From Nitrospirota bacterium (lineage in GTDB: Bacteria; Nitrospirota; Nitrospiria; Nitrospirales; Nitrospiraceae), in assembly GCA_016222925.1 (NCBI GenBank), contig JACRQB010000041.1, forward strand, positions 1-8,003: DNA of 8,003 bases. The letters are read 5' to 3'. This document shows, piece by piece, positions 1 through 5,803 of the stretch (position 1 is its first letter; every line of letters begins with the position of its first letter). Below the pieces are notes generated by a model. That model saw nothing but the letters and a program-made list of their open reading frames with translations. It did no database searches and was not told the origin of the DNA. Both the position numbers and the translations under genes were made by a program.

Positions 1-3
1 CAT
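1..3 (-). CDS. Start codon of next gene, possibly proteasome beta subunit (partial)
   Basis: Only an ATG on the minus strand is visible, 60 nt downstream of the UBact stop. In Pup/UBact gene clusters the 20S proteasome beta subunit (prcB) usually follows the modifier gene, so this may be its start, but no protein sequence is available to test it. A GGGGAGA sequence lies about 13 nt before the ATG, which is far for a ribosome binding site. The identity is inferred from context only. Confidence 0.25.
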
Positions 4-8
4 GGTGA

Positions 9-22
9 GGAGAGCGTTCTCC
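9..22. repeat. Small hairpin upstream of the next gene
   Basis: GGAGA (9-13) and TCTCC (18-22) are perfect inverted arms around a 4-nt loop, six bases before the minus-strand ATG at 3..1. In RNA the stem would contain the only purine-rich candidate ribosome binding site. It is short enough to occur by chance. Confidence 0.25.
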
Positions 23-63
23 CCATTCTCACACCTATCGCCTACCCCCTTTACGCCTAACGT

Positions 64-258
64 CTATTCGCCCGTCCGCTGTCGATACCGCTCTGCCTGT
101 TTTGGATCGACCTTACGCATCCGCTTCATGAGGTTATCCTTCTCAGGCGATCCCGTATCAGGCCGTCGCGGCCCGCCGCCTTCTTCCAGCGGACTCGGCG
201 ATTTCGGCATGGGATCAACTGGTCCTTCGCGTCGTTCCGGCATCATACCGTGTGTCAT
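64..258 (-). CDS. ubact: UBact, Pup-like ubiquitin-like protein modifier
   Basis: A 64-residue, highly charged, proline- and glycine-rich protein, expected to be largely disordered. It ends in Arg-Gln-Arg-Thr-Gly-Glu. The size, disorder, terminal Gly-Glu and position directly after dop match UBact, the Pup relative described in Nitrospirota and other Gram-negative phyla. By analogy with Pup, the side-chain carboxylate of the C-terminal Glu is ligated to target lysines by a PafA-type ligase, and ARC recognises the tag for proteasomal degradation. Because the last codon is GAA (Glu), no Gln deamidation is needed before ligation. The ATG overlaps the dop TGA as ATGA, with GGTGAGG just upstream, which suggests translational coupling. 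Two downstream ATGs (codons 5 and 6) are less likely starts. The family assignment is strong; the function is by homology. Confidence 0.9.
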   Translation of the reverse strand: MTHGMMPERREGPVDPMPKSPSPLEEGGGPRRPDTGSPEKDNLMKRMRKVDPKQAERYRQRTGE

Positions 259-1676
259 TCCTCACCATCCTTCCTGTGTCGCCATGTTGCCAGCGCATCA
301 GCCGGTGAATGGGCACATTGGAAGACACCCATGCATCGTCGGACTTCCTGCGGATCAAAAAGATCTCCCATGTCCAGACTGTGTGCGCGCAACCTTCCAG
401 CAAACTGAATCCGTTCCCATTGCATCGATTGAATCTGATCAGAAAAGCGCTGTACGCAAAGTCCGCGCAGCCCGCCGCGAGTATCGCTCGGGCCATTCCG
501 AATCGCCTCGTCAATTGTCTCGTCGGTCGTCATCCGCCAAGCTTTCCCCTCGGCTTCCAATCCCAGGTACAGCCCTTGTTCAGGGTTGATATTGTGATAC
601 TCCAAGTCCAAGCTGGCCAACCAGGGATCATCCCAGCCGAGCCGCTCTTCTCGTAGAAACGTCTCGAGTAACCACTGTTTCGTCACCCAATCCAGCTTGC
701 CGACCAATTGGAACCGGTCATGGGCCAACAGATGTAACGTCTCACCCCATTCCGTCAACAGCCAATCCGACTCTTCGTCTGATCCAGCCAACTCGCTGCG
801 TGCCGCCTCACAGTAAAGCGCTTGAAGCTCCACAGCAGAAAACCTGCGTCCGTCTTTGAGACGAACCACTGTTTTCAGGTCCGGATCGCGTGACAACTGT
901 TTCACGGCAACCACCGGCTGATCCAGATCAAGATCAGGCGCAGCCCCTCGCTCGATGAGATCGAGCACGAGCCTGGTCGTCCCGACCTTGAGCGCCGTCG
1001 CATACTCGCACATGTTGGCGTCGCCGATGATGAGATGGAGCCGCCGATACTTCTCACGATCCGCATGAGGCTCATCTCTGGTGTTGAGAATCGGTCGGTT
1101 ATGCATCGTATCGACACCCAACTCAGCCTCCATAAAGTCGGCGCGTTGAGAGAGCTGATACGCTCCGGGAACATGCCCGGACTCCTGCGCTTCGGTCCCG
1201 ACCTTCCCCGCACCGGCAATGACTTGTCGGCTCACCAAGAACGGCATCAAGCCTGTAACGAGAGCCGGGAAGGGAACGGCCCGCGAGACGAGATAGTTGT
1301 CGTGACAGCCATATTGGGCCAACAGGTCTCGAAGTGTTCGGCACTCAGGCGTCGAATATTCCGGATGCGTATGGTCGTTGTAGAAGCGCGCGCCGTTCGG
1401 CAACACGAGGTCACTCTTCATGTCATGGAACGAAAAGGGACGATGCGCATCGCGTTGTGCAAACTCATCTTCCTCACGATCCTGCTGCAAGCCCGAGACA
1501 CGAAAGCCGCGAGCATCCTCATGCGGGTCCTCACCGGCATAGTCCCAACGCCGTTCGAAGGAGGCGGCAAGATGTGCCCGCACTAATTCCATCGACTCCA
1601 CAACCGGATCCATCTCCGGTACATCATCCCTCGTAATCCCGTATTCGGTTTCGATGCCAAAAAGATGCATAGCCAT
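255..1676 (-). CDS. dop: Dop-family depupylase (UBact hydrolase), apparently missing an internal segment
   Basis: A carboxylate-amine ligase-fold enzyme of the Dop/PafA family. Visible motifs are Gly-Ile-Glu-Thr-Glu-Tyr-Gly at 7-13 (metal/ATP site), NGARFYNDHTHPEYS at about 94-108 with Asp101 equivalent to the Dop nucleophile, FLVSRQV, and NTRDEPHAD followed by YRRLHLIIGDAN. The stretch of about 30 residues between DARGF and NGARFY, where PafA is short, corresponds to the Dop loop and argues for Dop rather than the ligase PafA. Since UBact already ends in Glu, the likely role is removal of UBact from targets. The protein is 473 residues where about 500 is usual. It runs directly from DLLAQ (ends at 121) to YGCHDNYL, omitting about 37 family residues that include the Tyr-Lys-Asn-Asn strand; activity is therefore doubtful. 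The start is uncertain: ATG 1676 is used, with TTG 1679 and ATG 1670 as alternatives, and no strong ribosome binding site. The stop overlaps the UBact start. Confidence 0.88.
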   Translation of the reverse strand: MAMHLFGIETEYGITRDDVPEMDPVVESMELVRAHLAASFERRWDYAGEDPHEDARGFRVSGLQQDREEDEFAQRDAHRPFSFHDMKSDLVLPNGARFYNDHTHPEYSTPECRTLRDLLAQYGCHDNYLVSRAVPFPALVTGLMPFLVSRQVIAGAGKVGTEAQESGHVPGAYQLSQRADFMEAELGVDTMHNRPILNTRDEPHADREKYRRLHLIIGDANMCEYATALKVGTTRLVLDLIERGAAPDLDLDQPVVAVKQLSRDPDLKTVVRLKDGRRFSAVELQALYCEAARSELAGSDEESDWLLTEWGETLHLLAHDRFQLVGKLDWVTKQWLLETFLREERLGWDDPWLASLDLEYHNINPEQGLYLGLEAEGKAWRMTTDETIDEAIRNGPSDTRGGLRGLCVQRFSDQIQSMQWERIQFAGRLRAHSLDMGDLFDPQEVRRCMGVFQCAHSPADALATWRHRKDGEE

Positions 1677-1679
1677 CAA

Positions 1680-1726
1680 CTGACAGGCTCAAATCACCTA
1701 TATTTTGTCAACTTGTTACCTGTCAG
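1680..1726 (-). promoter_or_regulatory. Inverted repeat and candidate promoter upstream of dop
   Basis: CTGACAGG (1680-1687) and CCTGTCAG (1719-1726) are perfect 8-bp inverted arms 31 nt apart, next to the dop start. On the minus strand, CTGACA (1726-1721) and TATAGG (1702-1697), 18 nt apart, form a moderate sigma70-like promoter whose start would fall near 1690. In a read-through transcript the arms could form a stem ending one base before the TTG/ATG starts. Either an internal promoter with an operator or an RNA stem is possible; neither is certain. Confidence 0.3.
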
Positions 1727-1733
1727 CCTTTCC

Positions 1734-1853
1734 TCAAATAATCTGATTGACCAGGCGTTCTTCGGTCTGACGCCCCCGCCGGAACGACGAAACCCCAACA
1801 ACTTGTTCCGGGTGGTGATCCAGCAGCTTCAGCCACTCCTCCGCCGCATCGTG
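1734..1853 (-). pseudogene. ARC C-terminal tail in a shifted frame
   Basis: Just past Lys-Asp-Phe near the end of the ATPase reading frame, another minus-strand frame encodes 39 residues before a TGA at 1736-1734. The residues begin HDAAEEWLKLLDHHPEQVV and end LVNQII. This stretch is amphipathic with ordinary codon use, whereas the ATPase frame itself ends in an uninformative TMRRRSG. In Mpa the equivalent place holds a helix, an Asp-Asp-Trp and a basic final segment, so AEEW followed by FRRGR could be its counterpart, with perhaps 15 residues missing at the join. I infer this is the true C-terminus of ARC displaced by an indel. It fills most of what otherwise looks like a 150-nt gap before dop. 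No GQYL-like proteasome-docking tail is seen in either frame. Confidence 0.5.
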
Positions 1854-3103
1854 AAGTCTTTGGTCTGCAAGCCAGACGGCTGCCCCGACTGAACCGTACG
1901 GTCGATCGCTTTTTCCTTGGCACGCTGAGCGATCGAGGCCAAGATGGCTCCGCTCACCAGATCCCCGCGGTACAGCACCTTGTTCTGCCCGTTCCTGAGC
2001 CTGATCGACAGAAGCCGATTATCCTCCGTTCGACGGAAGATGGACTCGATGATGTCTTCCACGAGCAAGGCCACCGCTCGCACGTGCTCACCGCCTCGTT
2101 CCTGGACCAATGCGGGATCCAGCGGCAGATCCGCTGTTAAATAGACTCTCATAATCTCAGCTGCGGCATCCCTGTTCGGCCGGCTGACTTTTATTTTCCG
2201 ATCAATGCGGCCTGGGCGCAGCACCGCCGGATCGATCAAGTCAGGGCGGTTAGAAGCCAGGATGATGACCACGTCGTGCAGCGACTCGATCCCGTCCATT
2301 TCGCTGCAGAACATCGGCACGAGCGTGTTCGAGATATTGAAGGAACGCATGGCGCGTCGCGTTCCCAAAATCGACTCCGCTTCGTCGATGAAGATAAACG
2401 GCAAGGCGCCATCCCTGCGCCTCGCCCTTGCTTGCTCAAAGAGGTCACGAACCATCCGTTCCGATTCCCCCAGCCACATGTTGAGGATTTCTGGCCCTTT
2501 CACATGCAGGAACGCGCCGCCTGTCACCGGTGTACGCTTATCCCCATCAGGCTGGTGCTCTGGCTTGGATTCGCTGACCAGCTTGGCCAAGCTACCGGCG
2601 GCCGCTTGCCCGATAAGGGTCTTCCCGCATCCGGGCGGCCCGTAGAGAAGAAAACCCTTGGGTTGCGAAAATTTGAACCGCTCAAAGGTCTCGGCGTGAA
2701 GCAGTGGATACTCAATCGCCTTGCGAATGGCAGCGATCGCCTCGTTCTGTCCGCCAATCTGCTCCCAAGTAATTTTCGGGGTTTCGTCAAGGACATGTCG
2801 GCTGGCTTTGCGATCGCCCAGTTTTTCAATCGCCACACGGTGGCTAGGATCGATGCGGATCTCATCACCTGCCTTGAGCTCCACGCCGACGAGATCGGTC
2901 GACCTCTGTAGAATCAACGATTGCCGGCCCATCTCCTGTTCAAACCGCAATCGTCCGTCAGACATGGCCTCGGCCAGTTTCAAGATAGGCCCATTCTGAT
3001 CGTACCCGAGCGTCTTGATCACGGCGTAGGCTTCGTTGACCAAAATCTGACTTCCGATCTTCAGATCCGTCTCGGAGACGCGGGGGTCCACGTTGGTTGG
3101 CAA
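1829..3103 (-). CDS. arc: Proteasomal AAA+ ATPase ARC/Mpa, main part (OB and AAA domains)
   Basis: A ring-forming AAA+ unfoldase that would feed UBact-tagged proteins into the 20S proteasome. Residues 1-100 match the OB region of Mpa/ARC, beginning in the middle of the first OB domain (NVDPRVSE aligns with the Mpa SPNID region). The AAA module begins about residue 110 (ITWEQIGG). Walker A GPPGCGKT is at 155-162, Walker B FIFIDE at 236-241, the aromatic pore loop MWLGE at 209-213, sensor 1 ASNRPD at 283-288, and the arginine-finger LRPGRID at 295-301. The frame opens only at a TTG (3103) without a sensible start signal. The coiled coil that should precede it lies in another frame, and roughly 30 residues of the first OB domain are absent. 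At the C-terminus the frame also breaks. I read this as one ARC gene with two disruptions. The ATPase core itself appears intact. Confidence 0.85.
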   Translation of the reverse strand: MPTNVDPRVSETDLKIGSQILVNEAYAVIKTLGYDQNGPILKLAEAMSDGRLRFEQEMGRQSLILQRSTDLVGVELKAGDEIRIDPSHRVAIEKLGDRKASRHVLDETPKITWEQIGGQNEAIAAIRKAIEYPLLHAETFERFKFSQPKGFLLYGPPGCGKTLIGQAAAGSLAKLVSESKPEHQPDGDKRTPVTGGAFLHVKGPEILNMWLGESERMVRDLFEQARARRRDGALPFIFIDEAESILGTRRAMRSFNISNTLVPMFCSEMDGIESLHDVVIILASNRPDLIDPAVLRPGRIDRKIKVSRPNRDAAAEIMRVYLTADLPLDPALVQERGGEHVRAVALLVEDIIESIFRRTEDNRLLSIRLRNGQNKVLYRGDLVSGAILASIAQRAKEKAIDRTVQSGQPSGLQTKDFTMRRRSG

Positions 3104-3329
3104 CGACCTCGCCGACTTTCTTGAATTCCAGTTCGCGTTGCTGATGGGCGGCTTGAGACAGCGTCACCGCATGACGCAGCTTATACAGCAGCTTCTGCCG
3201 AGCATCTCCCTCTGGAAATGAGGCCAGACATTGTTCAATCAATTCGAGCGGATCAGTCCCCGTCTTCAACGACGGTTCATCGTTCCGATTGTTGGGTTCA
3301 TCCTGTTCAGGAGTTCTGCGATCACTCAT
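2958..3329 (-). CDS. arc: ARC N-terminal coiled-coil segment, out of frame with the ATPase
   Basis: Starts at ATG 3329 with a strong ribosome binding site GGAGG seven bases upstream, the best in this gene, so this is probably the true start of ARC. Residues 1-25 are polar and disordered. Residues 27-75 form a charged helix that fits the ARC/Mpa coiled coil which captures Pup/UBact (ends RELEFKKVGEVV). After about residue 77 (near 3101) the frame no longer resembles ARC, reading RGPPRLRDG and on to a stop at 2958-2960, while the ATPase continues one base over. As annotated it would be a 123-residue protein with a meaningless tail. The upstream ATG at 3353 is less likely. It may be a frameshifted ARC or a separately made coiled-coil protein. 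Confidence 0.65.
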   Translation of the reverse strand: MSDRRTPEQDEPNNRNDEPSLKTGTDPLELIEQCLASFPEGDARQKLLYKLRHAVTLSQAAHQQRELEFKKVGEVVANQRGPPRLRDGSEDRKSDFGQRSLRRDQDARVRSEWAYLETGRGHV

Positions 3330-3394
3330 GGGAGAGCCTCCACAAGACGGCACCGCATGATCCTACCATACGCACACTTTGAATTACCGATTCA

Positions 3395-4513
3395 CTAATT
3401 GACAGCCTGAAGAACCACCGAAACTTTTTCACGCCGATTTCCGCGCAGAATCTCCACACTCACCTGGTCACCGATTTTGTGCGCTTCCATCGCATCCATC
3501 AGGTCATCAATGGTAGCTACGGTCTTTCCGGCGACCGAGACAATGACGTCGCCGAGTTGGATTTGCCCGATCATGGTTTCACGCGCCCCCTTGAGCCCTG
3601 CACGATCTGCGGCACCGCCGCGCGTCACCTTGCCGATGATGATCCCCTTGATCCCCCATCGCTTCGCCATCGCGTCCGGCACGAGCGAGACGCCTAACCC
3701 TGGACGGATGAGCTTACCGTGTTTGATGAGCTCCGGAACGATGCGATTCACCGTATCGACGGGAACAGCGAACCCAATCCCGGCGTAGGCCCCGCTCGGA
3801 CTCACGATTTGCGTATTCACGCCGATCAATCGGCCAGCTCCATCCAGAAGCGGGCCGCCTGAATTGCCGGGATTGATCGCCGCATCAGTCTGGATCACAC
3901 CTTCAATCGTCCGATTCGACATGGATTTGATGGTCCGTCCCAACGCACTCACGACTCCGGTCGTCAAGGTATGATCGAGCCCGAACGGATTCCCGATGGC
4001 CAACACCTTCTGCCCCACCCGCAGATCATGCGAGGAACCAATCGCCAGCGGCTCCACATGACCGTCAGGCACCTGAATTTGCAACACGGCCAGATCGTGA
4101 TCGGGATCAGCACCGACCAGTCTCGCCTCGTATTCGCTTCGATCGCCCAATGTGACCTTGATTGAGCTGGCCCCATAGATCACATGAAAGTTGGTGACGA
4201 TATGGCCCTGTTTGCTCCATATAAAACCAGACCCCGACCCCTGCGGAACTTCCATGACATCCAGAGACCAGATATCCTGTTGGATCGCCGTGTTGGCAAT
4301 GAACACAACGGACTTGGTCGCCCGTTCAAACACCGCGATCGTCGCCCGTTCATCGGCACTCAGCTCCGGTGGAGAGGGCGTCAGCGGGCGTGGTTTCCCT
4401 TCAGGGCCGTCATAGACAGCACCCAAGGGCTTGCCCCACTCGGCGGCATAAATCGGTGAGCACAGCGTTGCCGTAACCAGGAGAAGTGTCAGAGATCTGA
4501 CGAGGCTATTCAC
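3395..4513 (-). CDS. Secreted HtrA/Deg-type serine protease with one PDZ domain
   Basis: A periplasmic quality-control serine protease of family S1C. From GTG 4513 the product is 372 residues. Residues 1-23 form a Sec signal peptide (hydrophobic SLTLLLVTATLC, likely cut after Ile-Tyr-Ala). The chymotrypsin-like domain spans about 58-260 with the catalytic triad His110 (TNFHV), Asp140 (DHDLAVL) and Ser218 (NPGNSGGP). One PDZ domain covers about 270-366. A single PDZ resembles DegS and plant Deg1 more than two-PDZ DegP, but there is no transmembrane anchor beyond the signal. The GTG overlaps the yjbQ stop by 8 nt (GTGAATAG), so translation is probably coupled; reading further upstream in frame gives a non-protein-like sequence inside yjbQ. 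It ends 65 nt before the ARC start codon on the same strand. Confidence 0.93.
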   Translation of the reverse strand: MNSLVRSLTLLLVTATLCSPIYAAEWGKPLGAVYDGPEGKPRPLTPSPPELSADERATIAVFERATKSVVFIANTAIQQDIWSLDVMEVPQGSGSGFIWSKQGHIVTNFHVIYGASSIKVTLGDRSEYEARLVGADPDHDLAVLQIQVPDGHVEPLAIGSSHDLRVGQKVLAIGNPFGLDHTLTTGVVSALGRTIKSMSNRTIEGVIQTDAAINPGNSGGPLLDGAGRLIGVNTQIVSPSGAYAGIGFAVPVDTVNRIVPELIKHGKLIRPGLGVSLVPDAMAKRWGIKGIIIGKVTRGGAADRAGLKGARETMIGQIQLGDVIVSVAGKTVATIDDLMDAMEAHKIGDQVSVEILRGNRREKVSVVLQAVN

Positions 4514-4928
4514 CCAGAACCTGCACGACGAGTTCACGCATTCTGGCGCGGGTATCGAAATCCACCAACACGATTTGTTGCCAGGTACCGAGCAGGAGCG
4601 CACCGGCCGCAAATGGAATGGTGACGGACGGCCCCTGGAGTTGCCCTCGAAGATGGCTGTGGCCGTTGTCTTCACCAGGATTGACCGTATTGTGCTGCCA
4701 CCGAGGGTCAGGAGGAACAAGACGATCCCAAAACGTTTTCGTGTCTGCGCGAATCCCCGGTTCGTCCTCAATAATCATGACGGAGGCGGTGGTATGTTTG
4801 ACGAAGACCGTCACGATTCCGGCCTTGAGGGCAGAACCAGCCAACGCATCGGCAACGGATGTCGTGATGTTGCTGACCTGCGTCCCACCTTCCATGCGGA
4901 TCGTCAGCGAAACGGTGTGGACAGCCAT
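4506..4928 (-). CDS. YjbQ/UPF0047 family protein
   Basis: A 140-residue protein of the YjbQ family (secondary thiamine-phosphate synthase-like by annotation, physiological role unsettled). The family signature is clear: KHTTASVMIIEDE at 44-56, the NGHSHLRGQLQGPSVTIPF stretch at 88-106 and LLLGTWQQIVLVDFD at 111-125. Conserved His45, Glu55, His90 and His92 are present and fit the family's putative metal site. The length is typical. ATG 4928 is preferred because GGAG lies six bases upstream; ATG 4931 directly before it overlaps the upstream TGA as ATGA. The 3' end overlaps the htrA start by 8 nt. It is the middle gene of a tight HD-yjbQ-htrA operon. Confidence 0.92.
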   Translation of the reverse strand: MAVHTVSLTIRMEGGTQVSNITTSVADALAGSALKAGIVTVFVKHTTASVMIIEDEPGIRADTKTFWDRLVPPDPRWQHNTVNPGEDNGHSHLRGQLQGPSVTIPFAAGALLLGTWQQIVLVDFDTRARMRELVVQVLGE

Positions 4929-5479
4929 CATATGCTCCGGCCTGTGAGGCTTCGAAGGTAGCGGCGCTCGCTCCGGGCCAGCGGCTCGCCACGCGCTGCT
5001 TCCAAAATCTGGTCGAACGCCCCTTCTGCTGTCAACGCCCTTACGGCGCTCAAGACTTGGCTGCTCAGAATACCTTCTTGCCCAAGCTTGTCGAGATAGG
5101 CAAAGGCTTCCGGCAGGCTCTCTTTGTTCCGCGCATAATAATCACGTCCCCGGCGCTGATTGCTGTAGGCTTCAAACTGTTCGCAGGCGACAAGAATCTC
5201 CGCCAATTGCCGCACCCATGCTTTCGCCTTAGCCAGCCGTTCCGGGTAATAGTAATACAGCATCACCTGTTGCATCCAAGGTGTCCACTCGACGCCTAGT
5301 GCCTTCAACGTCGGCTTCACCACACGCAATCGCCTGGCCAGGCGCCGCGCATAGCCCAACCGCATTTCGATCTGCTCGACAGCCCATGAGTCCAGGGCGT
5401 TGCTTGGCCCAAGACCAAATAGTTCCAAAAAGTTGCCGATCGAGGCCGGCGCGGCCCAGGTCATGCAAAAGACAGGCAA
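4928..5479 (-). CDS. HD-domain protein, C-terminal part (shifted frame)
   Basis: The meaningful sequence starts near 5401 (NALDSWAVEQIEMRLGYARR) and runs about 158 residues to the stop at 4930-4928. It is helical, with a basic LARRLR segment, a Tyr-rich LYYYYPE motif, FEAYSNQRRG and LPEAFAYLDKLGQEG, and ends in a basic tail. The ATG at 5479 and the first 26 residues are merely the HD motif read out of frame, so this is the 3' part of the gene that begins at 5693. The specific function is not known; HD-superfamily proteins are usually metal-dependent phosphohydrolases. The stop overlaps the yjbQ ATG as ATGA, so it leads the operon. Confidence 0.7.
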   Translation of the reverse strand: MPVFCMTWAAPASIGNFLELFGLGPSNALDSWAVEQIEMRLGYARRLARRLRVVKPTLKALGVEWTPWMQQVMLYYYYPERLAKAKAWVRQLAEILVACEQFEAYSNQRRGRDYYARNKESLPEAFAYLDKLGQEGILSSQVLSAVRALTAEGAFDQILEAARGEPLARSERRYLRSLTGRSI

Positions 5480-5693
5480 CGTGATAGAGCCGCACCCGAT
5501 CGCGTGGATGTCCGAGGCGGTCGGCGACGGTCACACACATCTTCGCCGTTCGTACGGCATGTGGCCGATCGTAGCCGCGAATTGTGCGTCCCGGTCGGTG
5601 GGGGTGCGGATAATCATAGAGTGTCATGAGGGCCTTCACGAGAGGACGGGAGACTTCCAGAGGTTTCGGCCGACGAGAGTCAGATAGAGCCAT
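5229..5693 (-). CDS. HD-domain protein, N-terminal part (frame lost after about residue 98)
   Basis: Begins at ATG 5693 with a weak GGTGA upstream. His45 (DRPHAVRTA) and the HD pair His77-Asp78 (ACLLHDLGRAGLD) are the first metal-binding positions of the HD superfamily. In-frame sense continues to about KQR (97-99, near 5400); after that the frame reads arginine- and alanine-rich nonsense to a stop at 5229. The genuine continuation is one base over, in the 4928-5479 frame. The switch could come from one extra base in the run of five A at 5427-5431, which gives a smooth join, or from a deletion near 5400. Intact, the protein would be about 255 residues or longer. Codons 6-11 carry one arm of a 14-bp inverted repeat. 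Confidence 0.7.
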   Translation of the reverse strand: MALSDSRRPKPLEVSRPLVKALMTLYDYPHPHRPGRTIRGYDRPHAVRTAKMCVTVADRLGHPRDRVRLYHVACLLHDLGRAGLDRQLFGTIWSWAKQRPGLMGCRADRNAVGLCAAPGQAIACGEADVEGTRRRVDTLDATGDAVLLLPGTAG

Positions 5694-5752
5694 AGTTCAC
5701 CGTGGAGCTGAACAACCAAGCAGACCGTGGCGAGAATATCGTCGGCCGAAAC
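5663..5752. repeat. Perfect 14-bp inverted repeat spanning the HD-gene promoter and start
   Basis: GTTTCGGCCGACGA at 5663-5676 is the exact reverse complement of TCGTCGGCCGAAAC at 5739-5752. Both arms contain the 8-bp palindrome TCGGCCGA. Arm centres are 76 bp apart. The right arm lies wholly in the spacer between the -35 and -10 of the HD-operon promoter; the left arm covers codons 6-11 of the HD gene. Because transcription from that promoter would start near 5726, only one arm would be in the RNA, so a pair of protein-binding sites fits better than an RNA hairpin. Confidence 0.75.
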
Positions 5753-5762
5753 AGTGTGTCAA
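5733..5762 (-). promoter_or_regulatory. Sigma70-like promoter for the HD-yjbQ-htrA operon
   Basis: On the minus strand a perfect TTGACA (5762-5757) is followed after 18 nt by TATTCT (5738-5733), placing the start near 5726, about 33 nt before the ATG at 5693. This is the best -35 match noticed in the window. One arm of the 14-bp inverted repeat fills the spacer, which suggests repression. Confidence 0.55.
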
Positions 5763-5803
5763 GGCGACTCCAAGAGAATCGGCTCGCCCAATCTCACGGA
5801 CTT

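Noticed and set aside
1035..1586. Long open frame on the plus strand opposite dop
   Set aside because: It is antisense to a clear Dop coding sequence, has no recognisable domain and no start signal; it is a by-product of codon bias.
1723..1923. Open frame past the ATPase stop reading GGGVAEAAGSPPGTSCWG
   Set aside because: Its composition is low-complexity and unlike ARC; the neighbouring frame with AAEEWLKLLDHHPEQVV is the better candidate for the tail.
2276..2911. 211-codon open frame on the plus strand opposite the ARC ATPase
   Set aside because: It is antisense to strongly conserved AAA motifs and contains no recognisable domain.
3091..3105. Shared TTGG/CCAA-rich sequence at three disruption points (near 1316, 3095 and 5405), including GCCAACCAACG and GCCAAGCAACG
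   Set aside because: Similar strings occur in undisturbed coding sequence, such as the palindrome AGCTTGGCCAAGCT at 2580-2593 and GGCAACCAACTTC near 6738, so the resemblance is probably base composition and codon use, not an excision scar.
4514..4771. In-frame N-terminal extension of HtrA up to an ATG at 4771
   Set aside because: It lies inside yjbQ in another frame, is not protein-like, and would bury the signal peptide; the GTG at 4513 fits far better.
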